From positions 2,364-12,635 of the forward strand of contig JAHEKO010000065.1 of NCBI GenBank assembly GCA_024638355.1: DNA of 10,272 nt. The letters run 5' to 3'. Below the pieces are notes generated by a model. That model searched no databases and was not told the origin of the DNA. It saw nothing but the letters and a program-made list of their open reading frames with translations. The first letter of the stretch is position 1. The number at the start of each line of letters is the position of its first letter. Positions 1-6,098 of this stretch are shown one piece after another. This DNA comes from Acidobacteriota bacterium (GTDB lineage Bacteria; Acidobacteriota; Thermoanaerobaculia; Multivoradales; JAHEKO01). The translations under genes and the position numbers were made by a program.

Positions 1-1232
1 TCGTGCTCAAGTGCCTGGCCACCGATCCGCAGGACCGCTATCCGACCGTGGCGAAGCTCACGGAGGCGGTCGATCGGCTCGAGGACCAGCTACGGCTCGG
101 GCTGGTCAACGAGCTCAAGGGGATCTCTCGTTCGACCTCCCGCATCTTCAAGACCTCGACCCAGACGCTCAGCCGCAATCGCAGGGTCCTGATCGGCGGG
201 GTGGCCGCGGTACTGGTGGCGCTGGGCGTCCTGCTGGCGGCCCTGCTGCTCAAGCCCGCCGCACCGGCCGCCGAGAGCACGCGCGCGGCGGCGCCGGAAG
301 GCGACGCTTTCGAGGTGGAGGCCGCACCGGATTTCGACCCGACGGAGATCGAGAGCGGGCTGGCCATCCCCGACTCGCTCGGCGAAGCCGAGGAGACAGA
401 GGCCGCCACCGAGCCAACGCCGGCGCCGGCGAGCGTGAAGGAACGCCGTGCGGCCGCTCCGCCGGCCGCCGAGCCCGCCCCGAAGCCGGCCCCGCCGCCG
501 AGGGTCGACGGCGACCGCGAGTACAAGGTCGCGCTCGACAAGCTCAGGGCGGAGGCCTTCGATCCGGCGATCGACGACTTCGAGGAGTTCATCGCCCGCT
601 TTCCCAAGAGCGAGCATCTCCCCGGCGCCTATCTCGCCATCGCCGAGGCGCACGTCGGCGCGGGCCGGCTCGACGAGGCGCTGGGCGCCTTCGTCGAGGT
701 GCAGAGCCGCTTTCCCAACGCGCGTGAGAGCGCACAGGCGACCTACCGCCACGGCGAGCTGCTGATGCGGAGCGACAAGCGCGACGACGCTCTCGAGGTC
801 TTCGACCGGGCGGCCACCCGGTTCCCCAACTCGCGCTGGGCGCCGCTGGCGCTTCTGGCCAAGGCGTCGATACAGATGGCGGAGAAGATCCAGGCCAACG
901 ACCCGGTGGTCGGCGGGCGGGTGCCCACCGCGCTCATCACCTACCGCATGGTGGCGGAGCTCTACGGCAGCACGCCACAGGCCGAGAAGGCGCTCCGGCG
1001 CCTGGCGGAGCTCTACGTCGACGAGAAGCGGCACGACCTCGCCGCACCGATCTACGAGCAGCTGGGCAAGAGCTTCCCGGACAACAAGGTCGACGCCTGG
1101 TGGGAGGCGGGACAGCTCTACGATCGCAAGCTCAAGGACGACCAGCGGGCGATCGCGGCCTACCGCCAGGTGCCGAAGAGCTCGCGCAACTACGACTCCG
1201 CGCAGAAGCGCATCGCCCGGCTGTCGCGCTAG
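1..1232 (+). CDS. Ser/Thr protein kinase, C-terminal part, with TM and TPR region (5' partial)
   Basis: The gene enters from the left edge; bases 1-2 end an interrupted codon and the frame reads from base 3. The first ~30 residues (KCLATDPQDRYPT, then a helix) match the end of the C-lobe of Hanks-type Ser/Thr kinases, where this Asp-Arg-Tyr motif is typical. Then come a basic juxtamembrane stretch (to ~61), one hydrophobic segment (~62-83), an Ala/Pro/Glu-rich linker (~87-170), and a helical-repeat region (~171-409) with TPR/BamD-like repeats such as AIDDFEEFIARFPKSEHLPGAY. Known for the family: a cytoplasmic kinase domain with an extracytoplasmic sensor or interaction domain. Inferred: the TPRs lie in the periplasm and bind a protein partner or ligand. 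The catalytic loop and ATP site are outside the window, so activity cannot be judged. Stop is TAG at 1230-1232; the next gene is 56 bases away. Confidence 0.85.
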   Translation, partial: VLKCLATDPQDRYPTVAKLTEAVDRLEDQLRLGLVNELKGISRSTSRIFKTSTQTLSRNRRVLIGGVAAVLVALGVLLAALLLKPAAPAAESTRAAAPEGDAFEVEAAPDFDPTEIESGLAIPDSLGEAEETEAATEPTPAPASVKERRAAAPPAAEPAPKPAPPPRVDGDREYKVALDKLRAEAFDPAIDDFEEFIARFPKSEHLPGAYLAIAEAHVGAGRLDEALGAFVEVQSRFPNARESAQATYRHGELLMRSDKRDDALEVFDRAATRFPNSRWAPLALLAKASIQMAEKIQANDPVVGGRVPTALITYRMVAELYGSTPQAEKALRRLAELYVDEKRHDLAAPIYEQLGKSFPDNKVDAWWEAGQLYDRKLKDDQRAIAAYRQVPKSSRNYDSAQKRIARLSR

Positions 1233-1261
1233 CGGCTACGGCGGATTTCACACCGGAAAGT

Positions 1262-1283
1262 CGTATTCACCGATTAGAATACG
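1262..1283. promoter_or_regulatory. Perfect 7-bp inverted repeat overlapping a -10 box (candidate operator)
   Basis: CGTATTC (1262-1268) and GAATACG (1277-1283) are exact reverse complements separated by 8 bases (accgatta). The right arm covers most of the TAGAAT -10-like hexamer at 1275-1280. The arm is AT-rich for this GC-rich region, so it stands out. If transcription starts at or near the ATG at 1289, the dyad is not transcribed, and it would act as a protein-binding operator rather than an RNA hairpin. The regulator is unknown. Confidence 0.45.
1275..1280 (+). promoter_or_regulatory. -10-like TAGAAT, 8 bases before the start codon (leaderless-type promoter)
   Basis: TAGAAT differs from TATAAT at one position and ends 8 bases before the ATG at 1289, so the expected transcription start falls at the start codon. 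No Shine-Dalgarno sequence lies between them (acgttccg). No convincing -35 sits at 16-18 bases spacing; TTCACA at 1247-1252 resembles TTGACA but is 22 bases away. Confidence 0.5.
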
Positions 1284-1288
1284 TTCCG

Positions 1289-2071
1289 ATGGCGACCCGA
1301 GTCCCGCCGTATCCGACCCTTCGTGTCGCCGCAGCGGCGGTGCTGGCGGCAGCTCTGTTGCCCGCCGCCTCCGGGGCCTGGACGCCCAAGACCCAGCTGC
1401 TGATCGCCGAGAGGGCGGCCGCCATCGCACCGGCCGATCTCAGGCGGCAGATCGACAAGCACATCGCCGAGTACCGGCGCGGCAACGCCGCCCCGTTCCG
1501 CAACGGCGACGCCCACTCGCACTACAAGAACGGCAACGGCGGCGGCAGCCTCGACGCGCGGATTCTCGCCGAGACCGAGCGCGCCGTCGCGGCGATTCGC
1601 GGCCACCGTCCCTTCCGCGACGTGGTGTACCAGCTCGGACTCCTCTCGCACTACATCGCGGACGCCAACAACCCTCTGAACACGGCCGAGAAGGACCCTC
1701 TGGAAGAGCGCTACTCCCCCGACTACCTGGGCTACGTCGAGGGCGCCCAGGATCGCTTCGCTCTCGTCTTCTATGGCGAAGGACGCGATCTCGCGGAGCC
1801 CGCGGCCCTCGCCCCGCTGGTCGATCGGACTTTGGCTCGCGGTCGCCGGCTCTATCCTTCGATCGCCCGCGAGTACCGGCGCGTCGGCGGACCTCCGGGG
1901 CAGCCCAAGTTCGACGACAAGTCGGTGGCGTTCGCGGTCGGCTCGCTGGCGCTGAGCCACGCGGTGAGCGACGCCGGCGCAGTCTTCCGGTACGTGTGGA
2001 TCGAAGCGGGGGGCGCCGATCGGCGGCGGCTGCCGCTCACCGCCCCCGGTGGCGAGTCGGAAGGGCACTAG
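1289..2071 (+). CDS. Exported zinc-dependent phospholipase C / S1-P1 nuclease-like protein, divergent metal site
   Basis: 260 residues from ATG 1289; the frame is open further upstream, but that stretch lies inside the kinase gene and the signal peptide begins here. Residues 1-30 form a signal peptide ending ASGA, so cleavage would expose Trp31, as in bacterial zinc phospholipase C and S1/P1 nucleases where the N-terminal Trp binds zinc. H121 and D125 in LLSHYIADANNPL match the His-x3-Asp ligand pair of B. cereus PLC (His118/Asp122), and H224-x3-D228 resembles His142-x3-Glu146. D74-H76-H78 could supply further ligands. However, the position six residues after D125, normally His, is Asn131, and the helix after Trp31 has no His. 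Family membership is therefore likely but catalysis is uncertain. The stop lies four bases before the purH start, so the two may be cotranscribed despite having no evident functional link. Confidence 0.7.
   Translation: MATRVPPYPTLRVAAAAVLAAALLPAASGAWTPKTQLLIAERAAAIAPADLRRQIDKHIAEYRRGNAAPFRNGDAHSHYKNGNGGGSLDARILAETERAVAAIRGHRPFRDVVYQLGLLSHYIADANNPLNTAEKDPLEERYSPDYLGYVEGAQDRFALVFYGEGRDLAEPAALAPLVDRTLARGRRLYPSIAREYRRVGGPPGQPKFDDKSVAFAVGSLALSHAVSDAGAVFRYVWIEAGGADRRRLPLTAPGGESEGH
2059..2065 (+). promoter_or_regulatory. Ribosome binding site of purH
   Basis: GGAAGGG ends 10 bases before the ATG at 2076. It supports that ATG over the in-frame GTG at 2049, which would add nine residues not found at the usual PurH N-terminus and would overlap the upstream gene. 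Confidence 0.6.
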
Positions 2072-2075
2072 CCTC

Positions 2076-3626
2076 ATGCTGAAGGCGCAGAGAGCGCTGC
2101 TCTCGGTCTACGACAAGCGCGGCCTGGTCGAGTTTGCTCGGGGCCTCGCGGCGCTCGGAATCGAGCTCCTCTCCACCGGCGGCACCGCCCGCGAGCTCGA
2201 GGCCGCCGGCCTCGAGGTGGTGCGGGTTTCCGAGGTCACCGGGCATCCCGAGATTCTCGGCGGACGCGTCAAGACGCTCCACCCGCGAATCCACGGCGGG
2301 CTGCTCGCCGACCGCGCCCAGTCTTCGCACCTGGCCGAGCTGCGCGAGCACGGCATCAATCCGATCGACCTGGTCGCCGTGAACCTCTATCCTTTCGAGG
2401 AGACCGCCGGCCGCGAGGGAGCGAGCTTCGAGGAGATCATCGAGTCGATCGACATCGGCGGGCCGACCATGGTGCGGGCCGCGGCGAAGAACCATCGGGG
2501 CGTCGCCGTCGTCGTCGATCCCAACGACTACACCCAGGTGCTGGGGGCGCTCGAGCAGGGCGAGGGGGTGATCCCCGAGACCCTGCGCAAGCAGCTGGCG
2601 GTCAAGGCGTTCCGTCACACCGAAGCCTACGACGCCGCGATCTCCGAATGGCTCGAGCAGAGCGACGCTCGCTCCCGCGACGGCTTCTCGCCCCACCTGC
2701 TGCTGGATCTCAAGCGCGAGATGGAGCTGCGCTACGGCGAGAATCCCCACCAGGCGGCGGCGCTCTACCGCATCGTGTCCGGAGCCGGCGTGCTGGGCGG
2801 GTTCGAGCAGCTCCAGGGCAAGGAGCTTTCTTTCAACAATCTGCTCGACGCCGACGCCGCGCGTCGCCTCGTCGGCGCGTTCCGCCAGCCGGCGGTGGCA
2901 ATCGTCAAGCACGGCAACCCGTGCGGCGTAGGAATCGGCGAGACCCCGAGCGCGGCGTTCGCGCGCGCCCTCGCCTGCGATCCGACCTCGGCCTTCGGCT
3001 CGATCGTGGCTTGCAGCCGGCCCGCCGACCTCGAGCTCGCCGAGACCATGGCCAAGCTCTTCGTCGAGGTGATCGTGGCACCGGCCTTCTCGGAGCGGGC
3101 GGCCGAGCGATTCGGCAAGAAGAAGAACCTGCGGTTGGTGAAGTGCCCGCCGTTCGCCGACGGCGAGATGCCGCTCGAGATCCGCCCCATCGACGGCGGC
3201 TTCGTCGTCCAGACACAGGACGTCGAGCCCGACGACCCGGCGACCTGGAGCTGCCCGACTCGGCGCCAGCCGACCGACGAGGAGCGGCGCGCGATGTCGC
3301 TGGCCTGGCGGGTATGCCGCTACGTGCGCTCGAACGCGATCGTGATCGCCAACTCACGCCAGACGGTGGGCATCGGGGCGGGCCAGATGAGCCGGGTCGA
3401 CTCCTGCCGGATCGCGGTCGACAAGGCGCAGCTCGAGGTCGCGGGGTGCGCGGCGGCGTCCGACGCCTTCTTTCCCTTCCGCGACGGACTCGACGTGCTG
3501 GGCGAGGCCGGGGTGACCGCGGTCGTCGAGCCCGGCGGCAGCAAGCGCGACGAGGAGGTCATCGCCGCCGCCGACGAGCGCGGCATGACCCTGCTGATGA
3601 CCGGCCGGCGGCACTTCCGGCACTGA
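2076..3626 (+). CDS. purH: Bifunctional AICAR transformylase / IMP cyclohydrolase
   Basis: Cytoplasmic enzyme for the last two steps of de novo purine synthesis: formylation of AICAR with 10-formyl-THF to FAICAR, then ring closure to IMP. At 516 residues it is full length (family about 510-530). The N-terminal MGS-like cyclohydrolase domain (~1-195) has [33 protein letters not shown] and [15 protein letters not shown]. The transformylase domain (~200-516) has [24 protein letters not shown], the catalytic Lys-His pair in [10 protein letters not shown] (K278, H279), [24 protein letters not shown] and the conserved C-terminus TGRRHFRH. Nothing looks broken. It starts four bases after the phospholipase-like gene and no other pur gene is visible, so it is probably expressed from the promoter at 1275 or an unseen one inside the upstream gene. 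Confidence 0.97.
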   Translation: MLKAQRALLSVYDKRGLVEFARGLAALGIELLSTGGTARELEAAGLEVVRVSEVTGHPEILGGRVKTLHPRIHGGLLADRAQSSHLAELREHGINPIDLVAVNLYPFEETAGREGASFEEIIESIDIGGPTMVRAAAKNHRGVAVVVDPNDYTQVLGALEQGEGVIPETLRKQLAVKAFRHTEAYDAAISEWLEQSDARSRDGFSPHLLLDLKREMELRYGENPHQAAALYRIVSGAGVLGGFEQLQGKELSFNNLLDADAARRLVGAFRQPAVAIVKHGNPCGVGIGETPSAAFARALACDPTSAFGSIVACSRPADLELAETMAKLFVEVIVAPAFSERAAERFGKKKNLRLVKCPPFADGEMPLEIRPIDGGFVVQTQDVEPDDPATWSCPTRRQPTDEERRAMSLAWRVCRYVRSNAIVIANSRQTVGIGAGQMSRVDSCRIAVDKAQLEVAGCAAASDAFFPFRDGLDVLGEAGVTAVVEPGGSKRDEEVIAAADERGMTLLMTGRRHFRH

Positions 3627-3678
3627 GCCCGCGGCGATCGGCGAATAACCGGCGTCGGGAGCGGGTTGTAGCTAGCGG

Positions 3679-4335
3679 ATGAAGTTCCGGCTCTTCTTGC
3701 TTCTCACCCTCATCGCTCCGTCTGTCGCCGCCGCGCAGGAGACCGATGCCTGGGCCGAGCTGAGCGCCGTGCGCGGCGGTCTCGCCGCCGCCTCGCCGCT
3801 CGCCGCGGATTTCGTGCAGAGCTACACGCCGAGCGGCTTCAACGTGGCCGACGAGGAACGGGGCGTGATGGCGATGCGACTGGTCGGCAGCGGCTCGGAC
3901 ACGGCCGAGGAGTGCGTGCGCTGGGACTACGTCGAGCCGTTTCCCAAGGGCTTCCTGCTCTGCGACCGCATCGCCTGGACCTGGAACCCGGGTGAGGAGA
4001 GCGGGCGGCGGCAGATCCTGGCGCGCGCCGACAGCTTCGGACTCGACCTCCTCCGCTTGAGCGTCGACCAGCTGCGCTCGAGCTACGAGGCGGTGGTCGT
4101 GGCGCGCGACGGCGACCGGATCGCGATCCGACTCGAGCCGACGGGAGGCGCGGCGGCCGCGGAGATCCGCGACGCGACGCTCGAGATCGACCCCTCCAGC
4201 CGCCGGCTGCTGTCGCTCGGCTATCACGACGTCGAGGGCAACCTGACGCGCTTCACGCTGGGCGCCTACCGTGGGCTCACCCGGCCCGAGCTGGCCTTCT
4301 CACCGCCCGACGGCATCGAGTGGCTGGATCGCTAG
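3679..4335 (+). CDS. LolA-family periplasmic lipoprotein-carrier-like protein
   Basis: 218 residues from ATG 3679. Residues 1-19 are a signal peptide ([11 protein letters not shown], cleavage near VAAA/QE). The mature part follows the LolA pattern: an early amphipathic segment with DFVQSYT (~44-50), a strand followed by [18 protein letters not shown] (~79-96), [10 protein letters not shown] where LolA shows its bound state to the viewer as 'W-x-Y-x-P', and a late [15 protein letters not shown] like the Asp-x-x-Gly-Asn motif of LolA. LolA carries lipoproteins from the LolCDE complex to the outer membrane; members of this fold also act in polyketide or glycolipid transport, so the cargo is not certain. 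C79 and C95 flank the core strand and could form a disulfide, which is not standard in LolA. A 52-base gap separates it from purH and no clear ribosome site is visible (GGGAG at 3657-3661 is 17 bases away), so how it is translated is unclear. Confidence 0.75.
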   Translation: MKFRLFLLLTLIAPSVAAAQETDAWAELSAVRGGLAAASPLAADFVQSYTPSGFNVADEERGVMAMRLVGSGSDTAEECVRWDYVEPFPKGFLLCDRIAWTWNPGEESGRRQILARADSFGLDLLRLSVDQLRSSYEAVVVARDGDRIAIRLEPTGGAAAAEIRDATLEIDPSSRRLLSLGYHDVEGNLTRFTLGAYRGLTRPELAFSPPDGIEWLDR

Positions 4336-4365
4336 CCGCCGGCCTGCCGTATAATGCCGCGGCGG
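4336..4365. repeat. Imperfect GC-rich palindrome flanking TATAAT
   Basis: CCGCC (4336-4340) pairs with GGCGG (4361-4365), and GGC (4341-4343) with GCC (4356-4358), leaving a two-base bulge (4359-4360) and a 12-base loop holding TATAAT. It begins right after the stop of the LolA-like gene. It could be an operator, a weak transcript-end hairpin, or chance in GC-rich DNA. Confidence 0.25.
4350..4355 (+). promoter_or_regulatory. Consensus -10 box TATAAT
   Basis: This is an exact TATAAT in a GC-rich background, in the 75-base gap between the LolA-like gene and the likely start at 4411. Transcription would begin near 4361-4363, after the ATG at 4354 which overlaps the box. No good -35 is visible at 16-18 bases spacing. 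Confidence 0.5.
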
Positions 4366-4394
4366 TCGAGTCGCGGCGCGGATCGCGGCCGGCC

Positions 4395-4401
4395 GGGGAG
4401 G
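4395..4401 (+). promoter_or_regulatory. Ribosome binding site GGGGAGG preceding a CTG start
   Basis: A strong Shine-Dalgarno-like heptamer lies 9 bases before an in-frame CTG at 4411, which opens directly into a signal peptide. Another in-frame CTG at 4405 is only 3 bases away and less well placed. Confidence 0.45.
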
Positions 4402-4410
4402 CAACTGCAA

Positions 4411-5070
4411 CTGCGTTTCTTCGCTCTGTGCCTTTTGTTGGCGGTCCTTCCGGCGCAACCGGAAGCAGCGGCGCAGACGAATGAAACCCCGGGAGTCATC
4501 GAGATTGCCGGGACCATCATCGACGCTGACGGCAGGGGCCTACCCGAGCTTCAAGTAGTGCTGGAGGCCTCGCACCGGACATTCGAATTCAAGGAGCTAT
4601 CTCGCGTAAGCCGAGGTCAGACGCAAAGGACGGCCTACACCGATCCGCTCGGCCGCTACTCGCTCCGGTGGAACCCCAACAGCTACTTCAATCACTTCGA
4701 CCTGGTTATCGGCATGAATGTGCGCGTCCCGGAAGGCGACAAGTTCTACACCCTCGAGCGGCTGCCGCTGACCGACAGGATGTGGGACGAGCGCTCGCTC
4801 ACGGTCGATGCCACGATCGCCGACACCACGTTCCTCAACCGCTACCGCAGCTTCGTTCGCGGGCTCTCGAGCCCGGACGAACGCGACGTCTACGAGCGCA
4901 TGGGGATTCCCGCCAAGATCGACCGCCTTCAGCTTGCCACTCACGAAGAGGTTTCCTGGTGGTACTTTGAAGTGGGCAAGGCCTATCGCTTCAAGGGAGG
5001 CGTGCTGGCCGAGGTGAGCGAGTTCGATCCCGTGCTGCCATTCGGCGAAGACGACGAGACCGAAGAGTGA
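4411..5070 (+). CDS. Exported protein with carboxypeptidase-regulatory-like (beta-sandwich) domain
   Basis: I place the start at CTG 4411 (219 residues) because GGGGAGG precedes it and the product opens with a compact signal peptide (RFFALCLLLAVLPAQPEAAA, cleavage near AAA/QT). The alternative ATG 4354 would add 19 residues rich in Arg but overlaps the TATAAT box. Residues ~28-105 resemble the CarboxypepD_reg fold: IEIAGTIIDADGRGLPELQV, then TDPLGRYSLRW, a Gly-rich pattern typical of these Ig-like domains in secreted proteins. The remaining ~110 residues (aromatic-rich, with VSWWYFEVGKAYRF) and an acidic tail match nothing I recognise. Its first half looks less GC-rich than its neighbours (codons such as TTG, CTA, AAT, ATT). 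The last codons overlap the next gene in GTGA, so the two are probably translationally coupled. Function unknown; likely periplasmic or surface. Confidence 0.65.
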   Translation: MRFFALCLLLAVLPAQPEAAAQTNETPGVIEIAGTIIDADGRGLPELQVVLEASHRTFEFKELSRVSRGQTQRTAYTDPLGRYSLRWNPNSYFNHFDLVIGMNVRVPEGDKFYTLERLPLTDRMWDERSLTVDATIADTTFLNRYRSFVRGLSSPDERDVYERMGIPAKIDRLQLATHEEVSWWYFEVGKAYRFKGGVLAEVSEFDPVLPFGEDDETEE

Positions 5071-6098
5071 CTGTCGATCACAATCCTTCAGCGGTGGCCT
5101 ATCCGGCAGAGAAGACCCGGCCGCCGCGGGCATCGCGCTACCTCGAGCTGGTCGCCGACAAGCTGGCCCAGACCGAGGAGATCTTCCGCCGGCATCTCGA
5201 GTCGGACGTGCCGTTCATCCAGATGTCCGGCGAGTACATCTTTGCCGGCGGCGGCAAGCGCATCCGTCCGGCCATGCTGCTGCTCTGCGCGCGGCTGCTC
5301 GGCCGCGACAGCGACGAGGAGGTCACCTACGCCGCGGTGGTCGAGCTGATCCACAACGCCACCCTGATCCACGACGACATCATCGACCACTCCGAGCTGC
5401 GGCGCGGGCGTGAGACGGTCAACCAGCGTTGGGGCAACGGCCTGACCGTGCTGCTCGGCGACTGGATCTACACCACCTCGATGCGAATGGCCGTCGAGCA
5501 CGGCAACATCGAAGTGATCCGGCTGCTGTGCGACGGCACCCTGCGGATGACCGAAGGCGAGCTGTTGGCCCTGCAGCGGCTGGCCGCCATCGACCTGTCG
5601 GTCGACGAGTATCTCGAGATCACCCAGCGCAAGACGGCGCAGCTCTTCGCCGCGGCGTGCTCGGTGCCAGCGGTGATGTTCCCGCAGCGCCTCGACCTGC
5701 TCGAGCCGCTCGGCCACTACGGCCGCTCGCTCGGGATCTGCTTTCAGCTGGTCGACGATCTGCTCGATTTCACCGGGCGCGAATCCGAGCTCGGCAAGCC
5801 GGTACTCTCGGACCTCAAGGAGGGGCGGTTGACGCTGCCTCTCATTCTGGCCTTGCCGCGCGTCGGCGCTGCCCAGCGGCAGCTGGTGCGGCGGGTGCTC
5901 GAGGACCGGAGCTTCGACCGCGTGGAGCCCCAGCAGATCCTCGAGATGGTCGAGGCCGAGGGCACGGTCGACGAGGCCTACTCGCTGGCCGTCGAGCACG
6001 CCGGCGAGGCCCGACGAGCGCTAGACGCCCTCCCCGGCGGCGACGCTCGCGAGGCGCTCGAGTTCGCTCCGGATTTCGTCCTCAACCGGCGGTCGTAG
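5067..6098 (+). CDS. Long-chain polyprenyl diphosphate synthase (IspB/HepT type)
   Basis: Trans-prenyltransferase that adds isopentenyl diphosphate units to an allylic diphosphate to build the side chain of quinones. It has 343 residues, slightly longer than E. coli IspB because of a ~22-residue N-terminal tail. Motifs: GGGKRIRP (61-68), first Asp-rich motif HDDIID (D103, D104, D107) followed by LRRGRETVNQRWG, GDWIYT, and second Asp-rich motif FQLVDDLLDF (D230, D231, D234) followed by GKPVLSDLKEGRLTLPLI. The residues four and five before the first motif are small (A98, T99) rather than aromatic, as in long-chain synthases such as IspB (TATLLHDD), so a product of C30 or longer is expected; exact length cannot be read. 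Start GTG 5067 overlaps the preceding stop by four bases; GTG 5094 is an alternative. The 3' end overlaps the convergent gene by 78 bases. Confidence 0.93.
   Translation: MTVDHNPSAVAYPAEKTRPPRASRYLELVADKLAQTEEIFRRHLESDVPFIQMSGEYIFAGGGKRIRPAMLLLCARLLGRDSDEEVTYAAVVELIHNATLIHDDIIDHSELRRGRETVNQRWGNGLTVLLGDWIYTTSMRMAVEHGNIEVIRLLCDGTLRMTEGELLALQRLAAIDLSVDEYLEITQRKTAQLFAAACSVPAVMFPQRLDLLEPLGHYGRSLGICFQLVDDLLDFTGRESELGKPVLSDLKEGRLTLPLILALPRVGAAQRQLVRRVLEDRSFDRVEPQQILEMVEAEGTVDEAYSLAVEHAGEARRALDALPGGDAREALEFAPDFVLNRRS

Noticed and set aside
1100..1288. In-frame upstream extension of the phospholipase-like gene
   Set aside because: It lies inside the kinase gene in another frame, has low-complexity composition, and would bury the signal peptide.
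2049..2075. GTG 2049 as purH start
   Set aside because: It overlaps the upstream gene and adds residues not seen in PurH; ATG 2076 has a well-placed ribosome site.
3627..3678. Promoter or terminator between purH and the LolA-like gene
   Set aside because: CCCGC and GCGGG arms at the ends are too short and far apart, and no -10 box with the geometry of the other genes is present.
2648..3682. Long plus-strand open frame inside purH
   Set aside because: Arg/Ala/Gly-rich product typical of a shadow frame in GC-rich DNA; purH is unmistakable here.
5088..5999. 303-codon minus-strand open frame opposite the prenyl synthase
   Set aside because: Antisense frame of a strongly conserved gene; the product has no recognisable domain.
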